A stretch of DNA of 64,000 nucleotides from Guyparkeria sp016278265 (GTDB taxonomy: Bacteria; Pseudomonadota; Gammaproteobacteria; Halothiobacillales; Halothiobacillaceae). The notes beneath the pieces are model-generated. The model had not been told where the DNA came from and ran no database searches. It saw only the letters and a program-made list of their open reading frames with translations. A program made the position numbers and the translations under genes. Positions 26,973-33,570 of this stretch are shown piece after piece. Each line of letters opens with the position of its first letter. Within the stretch, counting starts at the first letter, position 1. The DNA is taken from assembly GCF_044582145.1 (NCBI RefSeq), contig NZ_JBDODO010000006.1, one strand, 5' to 3'.

Positions 26973-29225
26973 TTATTCATCATAAGACGACCCGGTCGAG
27001 TCGCCGAGGTCATGATTGAAGACGACGGTGTCATCCTTGGTTTCCTTGGCGCGGTACATGGCGGCATCCGCCCGTCGCGTCAGGCCATCGAGGGTGTCGG
27101 CATCGTAAGGGAAGCGGGCAAAGCCGATGGAGGCATGGACGTAAACCAGCTGGCTGGTCCCATCGAGCATCATGGGCTCCCGCAGGGACTCGAGTAGTGA
27201 ATCGCCCAAACGAACCACGTCCTCGTCGTTGCGCACACCGTAGAAGGCGATCACGAACTCGTCGCCGCCCAATCTCGCGACGATGTCCTCACGACGACCC
27301 ACGCCGGACAGACGCCGGGCGACCTCGCGTAACACCTCGTCACCGACGTGGTGTCCAAGGGTGTCGTTAATGGGCTTGAAACCGTTTAGATCGACAAAGG
27401 CCAGGGCGATGCCCGTGCCCTCGCGAATTGCGTGCTGACGCGCCTGCTCGAACCGCTCCTCGAGACCGGAGCGGTTGAGGGTGTCGGTCAACGGATCATG
27501 CAGTGCACGATGATGCATGGCCTGCATGTGGCGATGCCGGGTGGTGACATCGCTGAGCACGGCGACGTAGCGAGTGACACGCTGGCGAGCGTCACGGATC
27601 ACGTCCACCGACCAACCCAGAACGCGTTCTCGACCATCCGGCAGCCGACAAGCCAGCTCCTCGCTCCAGCGGCCCCGCTGATGAAGCGCCCGCATGCACG
27701 CCTCAAGCCGCCGCCGACTTTTATCCAGCACCTCGGGGATCGTCAGCCGCTCGCCGACCAGCTCCTTGGACGGAGAGCCCACCAGGCGCTCGAACGCCGG
27801 ATTGACGGCCAGTACGCGGCGATAACGGTCAAGTATGATGATCGAATCCCCTGCGCCCTCAAACACCGCCGTCGCCAGCCCCTCCAGCTGCTCGAAGGCT
27901 TGTCGGTCGGACAGGTCGGTGAGGGTGCCGACCAGCCCCGCTTGCCCGTATGATGCCGCCGTCACGGGCTCGACCCGCACCTCCGCCGGGACTTCCGCCC
28001 CATCGCTGCGCATCAGTCGTGTGGTCAACACCACCCGATCACGGCGCGAGGGACCGAATGGGACGTGCTCGGATTGACGCATCCGCTCGGTGGCCTCGCG
28101 GATCGGACGCCGCTCTTCCTCGAGAAACAGGTTCAGCCACGGCGCACCGATCACTCCTTGGGCGGGACGGCCGACCATGCGCTCGTAGGCCGGGCTGACA
28201 TAGATCAAATGCCCTGCCCCATCCGTGCGGAACACCGCGTCACTGACGTTCGAGGTGACATCGCGCAGCAGGCGCTCGGAGTCGACCAAGAGTCGTTGTT
28301 GCGCCTGCCAGCGCACGGCGAACCACGTCACCAGCAGCCCGACCATCAAGGCCACCAGTTCGGCGAATCGAGTCAGCCAGGTGACCATCTGGCTCGGTTT
28401 GCTGGGCTGCATGGCGAGTTGCCATCGCCCATCCAAGGCAATCACCGGCGTTTTCAGGGTATTTTCCTGGCGGAAAAGTTCGGGGTGACCGAGAAAAACC
28501 GCCCCCTCGGCGCCGAGGCCATCGCCCCCCCGCACGGCCAGCGTGCCTTGAGTCAGCTGCTCGGACACCTCCGCCGCCTCGAACAAGCGCATCACGTCGA
28601 TCGGGGTGGAAACAACCCCCCAATACTCGTCCGCCCCGTCCCCATCGCGATCAAAATACACCGGCACCCGGTGGATGACCGCGTAGCCACCCTGGACCAG
28701 TTCGTAGGGGCCGCCGAGTACGGGCTCACCAGTTTGCATGGCCCGGCGCAACGACGCCCCCTGCACCGGATGGGCGGCGAGGTCCACGCCAACGGCGGCC
28801 TCGTTGCCTTCCTGTGGAATGTTGACCCGGATCACATTGTCAGGCGCGATGGCGATCGACCGGATAACTGGCGTGCGCTCGAGCATTCGCTCGGCCACGG
28901 GCCGCAAGCTGGATACGTCGAGCTTACGGTTGACCTCGATCAGCGCCCCGACCCCATGGGAGACGTTGGAGGCCTGGTTGAGCTGGGACTCGATGCGGGT
29001 ACGGATCTGGGCCAGGTTGTCGAGATCGGCCTGCAAGACGGCGGTCGTGAGCTGGCGCTCGACCACCCAGGTAGTCGAGAGCAACACGCCACTGACCACC
29101 AGCCCCGCCGCCAGTGGGGGAAGTGCGCGATTCAGGCGGGCAAAAAAAGGCCAAGGGCCGGCTCTGGTTGGCGGCAACTTGCGCTCATTTTCGGCCGACT
29201 GGCCAACATGCAGGCTACCCACCAC
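26973..29225 (-). CDS. CHASE-PAS-PAS-GGDEF diguanylate cyclase
   Basis: 750 residues. Two consecutive GTG codons (29225, 29222) follow GGGAGG; the second has better spacing. Domain order: membrane helix near residues 38-58, a periplasmic CHASE-type sensor to about 300 (with the WQLAMQPSKP end), a second helix (LVALMVGLLVTWFAV), PAS about 320-445, PAS about 450-570, and GGDEF about 580-740. The active-site motif is RLGGDEF, with DLNGFKPINDTLGHHVGD before it, so c-di-GMP synthesis is likely. No EAL domain. The signal sensed is unknown. Confidence 0.92.
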   Translation of the reverse strand: MVGSLHVGQSAENERKLPPTRAGPWPFFARLNRALPPLAAGLVVSGVLLSTTWVVERQLTTAVLQADLDNLAQIRTRIESQLNQASNVSHGVGALIEVNRKLDVSSLRPVAERMLERTPVIRSIAIAPDNVIRVNIPQEGNEAAVGVDLAAHPVQGASLRRAMQTGEPVLGGPYELVQGGYAVIHRVPVYFDRDGDGADEYWGVVSTPIDVMRLFEAAEVSEQLTQGTLAVRGGDGLGAEGAVFLGHPELFRQENTLKTPVIALDGRWQLAMQPSKPSQMVTWLTRFAELVALMVGLLVTWFAVRWQAQQRLLVDSERLLRDVTSNVSDAVFRTDGAGHLIYVSPAYERMVGRPAQGVIGAPWLNLFLEEERRPIREATERMRQSEHVPFGPSRRDRVVLTTRLMRSDGAEVPAEVRVEPVTAASYGQAGLVGTLTDLSDRQAFEQLEGLATAVFEGAGDSIIILDRYRRVLAVNPAFERLVGSPSKELVGERLTIPEVLDKSRRRLEACMRALHQRGRWSEELACRLPDGRERVLGWSVDVIRDARQRVTRYVAVLSDVTTRHRHMQAMHHRALHDPLTDTLNRSGLEERFEQARQHAIREGTGIALAFVDLNGFKPINDTLGHHVGDEVLREVARRLSGVGRREDIVARLGGDEFVIAFYGVRNDEDVVRLGDSLLESLREPMMLDGTSQLVYVHASIGFARFPYDADTLDGLTRRADAAMYRAKETKDDTVVFNHDLGDSTGSSYDE

Positions 29226-29337
29226 AGACCTCCCTTTTTGATACGAATCATCCGATGAAAATAGTCTAGATTAGAGTCCAAACACTGATGTTCGACTAAC
29301 CGCCTGACCAATCGTTCCGGATTGATTACCATCCCCA

Positions 29338-29381
29338 GATACAACAAAACCGGCGCCTAACGGCGCCGGTTTTGTTGTATC
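29338..29381. terminator. Perfect 20-bp stem terminator
   Basis: Arms 29338-29357 and 29362-29381 are perfectly complementary with a TAAC loop. The base of the stem holds A and T runs (ACAACAAAAC... and its complement). It ends the minus-strand transcript of the small membrane protein before the GGDEF gene and could also stop plus-strand transcription. Confidence 0.88.
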
Positions 29382-29448
29382 GCGGCCTCAAAACGGCCTA
29401 GGGATGCGTTCACAAAGACCTTAAGCGATCAAGCTTCCATGATGAGAT

Positions 29449-29601
29449 TCAGCTGTGCTGATGCCGCCGTTGCTGTTCTTCCTCAGCATGCTTGGCTTCG
29501 CCTGACTTCTTCCACAACATCCAGAATGCATACAGCGGCATGCCAACGATGCCGATCATGGCGATGATGCTGATAAGTAGGATTTGCAGCTCGATGTCCA
29601 T
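29449..29601 (-). CDS. 50-residue single-helix membrane protein
   Basis: The ATG at 29601 is preceded by GGAGGT with good spacing, so the start is clear; a longer frame to 29661 lacks such support. The protein is MDIELQ followed by a hydrophobic helix (about residues 6-28, LLISIIAMIGIVGMPLYAF), then a basic/acidic tail rich in Lys, Glu, Gln and His. It has its own promoter (29666-29694) and terminator (29338-29381), so it is an independent gene. I do not recognise a family; such proteins often stabilise or regulate larger membrane complexes (inference). Confidence 0.78.
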   Translation of the reverse strand: MDIELQILLISIIAMIGIVGMPLYAFWMLWKKSGEAKHAEEEQQRRHQHS

Positions 29602-29665
29602 GAGATTCCACCTCCGCTGGTTTGTCTCGCATGACCGCGACGAATAGGGACGGGTCACCAAGTCG

Positions 29666-29694
29666 ACTCTAGACCTTTCTTATATCCCTATCAA
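29666..29694 (-). promoter_or_regulatory. Sigma-70-type promoter of the small membrane protein gene
   Basis: On the minus strand TTGATA (29694-29689), a 17-base spacer and TAGAGT (29671-29666). The expected transcription start is about 58 bases before the ATG at 29601. Confidence 0.6.
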
Positions 29695-29697
29695 GCC

Positions 29698-29719
29698 AAA
29701 AAATACGCATAAGTATTTT
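29698..29719. terminator. AT-rich terminator after the ROK kinase gene
   Basis: AAAATAC, a 6-base loop and GTATTTT, with A runs before and T runs after the stem, so it can act on both strands. It lies 18 bases after the minus-strand ROK stop codon and before the promoter of the small membrane protein gene. Confidence 0.7.
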
Positions 29720-29736
29720 CTTTTTTTCTTATGTAG

Positions 29737-30660
29737 TTAGCGCAGGCGCCGACCGACCGAATCGGGCAGGAAAGCGGCCCCCCTTACCCCGCTTGAGTCG
29801 CCGAATCGCGGAGCAACCAGTCGCGTCGTGATCGGATCGGAAAACACGTACTCGTCCCAGATTGCAGGCACCCGATCGTAGAGCGCCGTCACGTTGGACA
29901 TGCCGCCGCCAAGCACGATCACGTCTGGATCAAACAGGTTGATCACGTGCGCCAGTGCCCGGGCCAGTCGATGCGAATAACGCTCCAGGGCCTGCCGTGC
30001 GGGCTCGTGTCCCTCTTCGGCCCGCGCGACGATCAGCGCGCCGTCGAGCGACTCGCCGGCATGCTCGGCATAATCGCGCTCAAAGGACGGCCCCGACAGC
30101 CATTGCTCGATGCAGCCCTGCAGGCCGCACCAGCAGGAGGGGCCCGGCGTTTCTTCCGGCACCGGCCACGGCAGGGGATTGTGGCCCCATTCGCCGGCAA
30201 TCGCGTTGCGCCCGACCAGCACGCGGCCATCGACGACCAGACCGCCACCGACACCGGTACCCAGGATCACGCCGAAGACCGAGTCGCCCTCGGCCGCCGC
30301 GCCGTCGTCCGCCGATTCGGACAATGCCAGGCAGTTGGCGTCGTTGGCCATGATGACCTCGCGGCCCAGACGCGATTCCAGGTCGCGCTTGAGCGGCCGA
30401 TCGTTCAGCACCACCGAGTTGGCATTCTTGATCAGGCCCGTGCGCGGCGAAATCGTGCCGGGGGTGCCCACCCCGATCCCGTCGGCCCGCCCACACTCGC
30501 GCTCTGCGCGCTCGATCAAGGCGGCCATGGTCTCGACCGTGCCGGCGTAGTCACCCTTTGGCGTGGGCTCACGTTCCCGCCAGCGGATGTGGTTGTCGGG
30601 GCCAAGCACCGCGACCTCGATCTTGGTACCGCCCAGATCGACACCCAGTCGGTTGCTCAT
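29737..30660 (-). CDS. ROK-family sugar kinase
   Basis: 307 residues from the ATG at 30660; an open frame continues upstream into the repeat element but MSNRLGVDLGGTKIEVAVL is the natural start. ROK motifs are the phosphate-binding DLGGTKIE, GVGTPGTISPRTG, the catalytic Asp in MANDANCLALSE, GTGVGGGLV and the zinc site CWCGLQGCIEQWLSG. Closest in character to fructokinase/N-acetylhexosamine kinases (Mak/NagK type); the substrate is not fixed by sequence. The repeat element at 30682-30953 lies directly in its leader. Confidence 0.9.
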   Translation of the reverse strand: MSNRLGVDLGGTKIEVAVLGPDNHIRWREREPTPKGDYAGTVETMAALIERAERECGRADGIGVGTPGTISPRTGLIKNANSVVLNDRPLKRDLESRLGREVIMANDANCLALSESADDGAAAEGDSVFGVILGTGVGGGLVVDGRVLVGRNAIAGEWGHNPLPWPVPEETPGPSCWCGLQGCIEQWLSGPSFERDYAEHAGESLDGALIVARAEEGHEPARQALERYSHRLARALAHVINLFDPDVIVLGGGMSNVTALYDRVPAIWDEYVFSDPITTRLVAPRFGDSSGVRGAAFLPDSVGRRLR

Positions 30661-30681
30661 CGGCTCGTTCCTATCGTTTGC

Positions 30682-30953
30682 TAAGGAAGGTCTGCACGGA
30701 TCCGATACCGCTCTGCGTGCCTTGAGTCGGGCAGATGCAAGGCGTTCGTCCGCCGTGGAAGAGTCATTCTCTTTCCAAGGACGACAACGTAGCAAATGCC
30801 CGACTCAAGGCGCGCCCGGCGGGGCTTGGCGAGTCGCCCGTGCTCCGCGTTGCGATGTCTTGACGTGGCCACCGGCACGCCGGCGACATCGCGCCTTGAT
30901 CACGGGCGACTCGCCAAGCCAGAGTGGCATCGGATTCGTGCAGACCTTCCTTA
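30682..30953 (+). repeat. Copy A of the two-hairpin inverted-repeat element
   Basis: 272 bases between the ROK gene and tpx. Terminal inverted repeats 30682-30715 and 30920-30953 match at 31 of 34 positions and are bounded by TA on both sides. Inside, hairpin 1 (about 30716-30815) has arms CCTTGAGTCGGGCA and TGCCCGACTCAAGG with an inner TGGAAGAG/CTCTTTCCA stem. Hairpin 2 (30823-30920) has perfectly complementary 20-base arms and an inner GCGATGTC/GACATCGC stem. About 90% identical to copy B at 33262-33529 in inverse orientation. No transposase is present. An open frame crosses it but reflects the palindromic sequence. Confidence 0.88.
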
Positions 30954-31051
30954 AAAAGTCGGCCCGGTCGCGACCCGGAATGTCATCCGTTCACGTACCG
31001 GGCCAACTCTAGCTAGGCGTCCGGTTGCTGCCGGACGCGGTCTGCCTCGAA

Positions 31052-31549
31052 TCAAAGCGCGCCAAGGGCGGCCTCGTAATCCGGCTGGTCGGCAATCTCG
31101 CCCACCTGCTCGACATGGCGCACCGTGTTGTCGGCATCCAGCACCACGACGGTACGGGCCGCCAGGCCGGCCAGCGGTCCGTCGGCGATGCGCACCCCGT
31201 AATCGTCGAGAAATTCCGGATGACGGAAGGCCGAGAACATGGCGATGTGATCCAGCCCCTCTGCCTCGGCGAAACGGCCCTGGGCAAACGGCAGGTCCAT
31301 GGAGATGCCGAGCACCACCGTATCGTCAAGCTCGCCGGCACGGCGATCGAACTCGCGCACCGATTTGGCGCAGGTGCCGGTATCCAGGCTCGGAAAGATG
31401 TTCAGCACCTTCTTCTTGCCGGCAAAGGCGTCCAGCCCCTTGTCGGAGAGATCGCTCGCGGTCAGCGAGAAAGCGGGCGCCTTCTCACCCACGGACGGCA
31501 GCGTGCCGGCAACGTTGACGGGCGTGCCCTTGAATGTGACCTGGGACAT
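31052..31549 (-). CDS. tpx: Thiol peroxidase Tpx, resolving cysteine absent
   Basis: 165 residues. Tpx (atypical 2-Cys peroxiredoxin) reduces lipid and other hydroperoxides using thioredoxin. The peroxidatic cysteine is Cys60 in FPSLDTGTCAKSVREF. In E. coli Tpx the resolving cysteine lies in LPFAQSRFCGAEGL; here the same block reads LPFAQGRFAEAEGL, with Ala94 in its place, and no other cysteine exists in the protein. The catalysis must therefore be 1-Cys, with an external thiol resolving it (inference). The start is at 31549 and the C-terminus is about two residues shorter than the E. coli protein. Confidence 0.93.
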   Translation of the reverse strand: MSQVTFKGTPVNVAGTLPSVGEKAPAFSLTASDLSDKGLDAFAGKKKVLNIFPSLDTGTCAKSVREFDRRAGELDDTVVLGISMDLPFAQGRFAEAEGLDHIAMFSAFRHPEFLDDYGVRIADGPLAGLAARTVVVLDADNTVRHVEQVGEIADQPDYEAALGAL

Positions 31550-31646
31550 GGATTGCCTCCTTTCTCTTGAGCCAGCTGAACTGGCTGAAATGACTGTCGA
31601 AATTGTTCGAAACGGCGGCAGCCTCGGGCGGCGCCGCCAACGGGAA

Positions 31647-32117
31647 TCAGTTGCGCAGCGTCGCGATCAACCGCTTGGGTTTCAAGAGTAGATCAAGGGC
31701 GCTGTTGATGTCCGGGCAGATCACGTCACAGGCGTCCAGCGCGTGGCGCGAAAGCCCCTCGGGCTGCATCACGCCGACACCCAGCACGGCCTCAGCCAGC
31801 ATCAAGGCATCGTTGCGCCCATTGCCGATAGTCACGCACTCGCGCGCCGAGAGGGTGCGCACGTAGCGTTGCTTGGCCTCGTCCTGGAGATGATCGGACA
31901 ATGTCGAGAGCGTCACCGGCAGGTCCACCAGTCGCCCCTCGACGTCACCGTAGGTATCGGCGGTGATCACGTGGACATCGAGATGCTTGGCCAGTTTGCG
32001 CAGGCGCTCGCCCACGCCTTCGATCAGCGCGCCGTCGAGCGCCAGCGTGCCGTTGTAGTCGAGCACCAGATGCGACAGGTTCAAGACACCGCGGCTGGGA
32101 ATGGTGATTTCGAGCAT
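31647..32117 (-). CDS. HAD-family protein (soluble P-type ATPase-like)
   Basis: 156 residues. HAD motifs: nucleophile region LVLDYNGTLA (Asn at the position of the second Asp of DxD), motif II around VITADTYG, and the metal site IGNGRNDALMLAEA. It resembles the small soluble HAD proteins related to P-type ATPase catalytic domains (COG4087), whose substrate is unknown. The change of the general acid/base Asp to Asn suggests weak or altered phosphatase activity (inference). It starts 3 bases after mrp stops, so the two are probably cotranscribed. Confidence 0.82.
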   Translation of the reverse strand: MLEITIPSRGVLNLSHLVLDYNGTLALDGALIEGVGERLRKLAKHLDVHVITADTYGDVEGRLVDLPVTLSTLSDHLQDEAKQRYVRTLSARECVTIGNGRNDALMLAEAVLGVGVMQPEGLSRHALDACDVICPDINSALDLLLKPKRLIATLRN

Positions 32118-32120
32118 GGT

Positions 32121-33233
32121 TTACTCCTCGATGACGATTTCCGGTCCGGTCTGTTCCTGCGAGCGCACCGCCCGCCCGAGGCCGGCGGCCAGCCGGCGTG
32201 CGGCCTGCCGATACGTGCCAGCCAACGCGCCGGCCGGGTCCTTTGCGACCGTTGGGGTGCCGGCGTCCAGGTCCTCGCGGATCCGGAGATCCAAGGGCAG
32301 ACGACCCAGCAATTCGGTGCCGTATTGGCGGGCGATCGCGTCGCCGCCGCCCTCGCCGAAGATCGCCTCGACGTGACCGCAGTTCGAACAAACGTGCGTC
32401 GCCATGTTCTCGATTACCCCGAGGATCGGCACGTTGACCTTGTTGAACATGTTGATCGCCTTGCGCGCATCCAGGGTGGCGATCTCCTGAGGCGTGGTGA
32501 CGATCACGCTGCCGGCCACCGGCACTTTCTGCGCGAGCGTCAGCTGCACGTCGCCGGTGCCTGGCGGCATGTCGACGATCAGGTAATCCAGGCCGTCCCA
32601 GCGGGTGTCGTTGAGCAGCTGCATCAGGGCCGAGGTGACCATCGGGCCGCGCCAGACCATGGCCGATTCCTCGTCAACCAGGTAGCCGATCGACATGGTC
32701 TGCAGGCCATGGGCCTCCACGGGGGCCATCGACTTGTCGTCGACCTGGCGCGGTTTCTCGTTACTACCCAGCATGCGCGGCTGGCTCGGGCCGTAGATGT
32801 CGGCATCCAGCAACCCCACCTTCGCGCCATCGGCCGCCAGGGCCAGGGCCAGATTGATGCTGGTGCTGGACTTGCCCACCCCGCCCTTGCCCGATGCCAC
32901 CGCGATGATGTTCTTCACGCCGGGCAGCGGCTTGCCATGCATGGCCGAGCCTTCGGGGGCGACGAAGGCCACCGTGACGGCGGGTTCGAGCGAGGCATCG
33001 ACGCTGGCGACTGCCTCGCGAATCCGGCTGGTCAGCTCGGCCTCCCAGTCGCCCGGCGGATAGTCGAGCACGATATCGATCTGGCACGACTTGTCACCAC
33101 ATTCGACGCGTTCGACCGCCCCCGACTCGGCCAGCGTCTGGTCGTTATTGGGATCGTGAATCGCCTCCACCGCACGCTGGATATCGGCGTTTCGTTCGTC
33201 GTTCGCGTTGCGCTTCTTGCCGAACAGGCCCAT
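32121..33233 (-). CDS. apbC: Mrp/ApbC-type Fe-S cluster carrier ATPase
   Basis: 370 residues from the ATG at 33233 (MGLFGKKRNAN). Domain order: an N-terminal MIP18/DUF59 domain (about 10-95), then the P-loop ATPase with the deviant Walker A ASGKGGVGKSS, LLDADIYGPS, VDMPPGTGD and a C-terminal metal-binding pair HVCSNCGH. Mrp proteins transfer Fe-S clusters to apo-proteins. The reading frame stays open another 109 codons upstream through the repeat copy B to 33560; I treat that part as untranslated because it reads the repeat and lacks a family match. Confidence 0.94.
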   Translation of the reverse strand: MGLFGKKRNANDERNADIQRAVEAIHDPNNDQTLAESGAVERVECGDKSCQIDIVLDYPPGDWEAELTSRIREAVASVDASLEPAVTVAFVAPEGSAMHGKPLPGVKNIIAVASGKGGVGKSSTSINLALALAADGAKVGLLDADIYGPSQPRMLGSNEKPRQVDDKSMAPVEAHGLQTMSIGYLVDEESAMVWRGPMVTSALMQLLNDTRWDGLDYLIVDMPPGTGDVQLTLAQKVPVAGSVIVTTPQEIATLDARKAINMFNKVNVPILGVIENMATHVCSNCGHVEAIFGEGGGDAIARQYGTELLGRLPLDLRIREDLDAGTPTVAKDPAGALAGTYRQAARRLAAGLGRAVRSQEQTGPEIVIEE

Positions 33234-33261
33234 CAATCTCGTCACTCCGCTTTTTGGCTTG

Positions 33262-33529
33262 GGGAAACTCTGCACGAATGCCATGCCACTCTGGCCTGGC
33301 GAGTCGTTCGTGATCAAGGCGCGATGTCGCCGGCGTGCCGGTGGCCACGTCAAGACAGCGCAACGCGGAGCACGGGCGACTCGCCAAGCCCCGCCGGGCG
33401 GGCCTTGAGCCGGGCATCTGCTGCGTTGTCGTCCTTGGAAAGAGAATAACTCTTCCGCGGCGGACGAGCGCCTTGCATCTGCCCGGCTCAAGGCGCGCAG
33501 AGCGGTATGGCATTCGTGCAGAGTTTCCC
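33262..33529 (-). repeat. Copy B of the two-hairpin inverted-repeat element (inverted)
   Basis: 268 bases in the gap between mrp and ppsA. Terminal inverted repeats 33262-33293 and 33498-33529 match at 30 of 32 positions. On the minus strand the internal order is the same as in copy A: hairpin 1 (CCTTGAGCCGGGCA / TGCCCGGCTCAAGG), then hairpin 2 (arms of 20 bases with three mismatches). The outer ends differ from copy A (GGGAAACTCTGCACG here, GGAAGGTCTGCACG there), yet both arms changed together. No flanking TA is retained at this copy. Confidence 0.88.
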
Positions 33530-33570
33530 TCGGCCCCGTAGGGTAGCAAAATCGGACCAATTTGGTCTGG

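Noticed and set aside
30563..31012. 149-codon plus-strand open frame through element copy A
   Set aside because: It reads mostly the palindromic element and the ROK leader; the product is Arg/Ser-rich without a family. A matching frame in copy B reflects the shared repeat, not a conserved protein.
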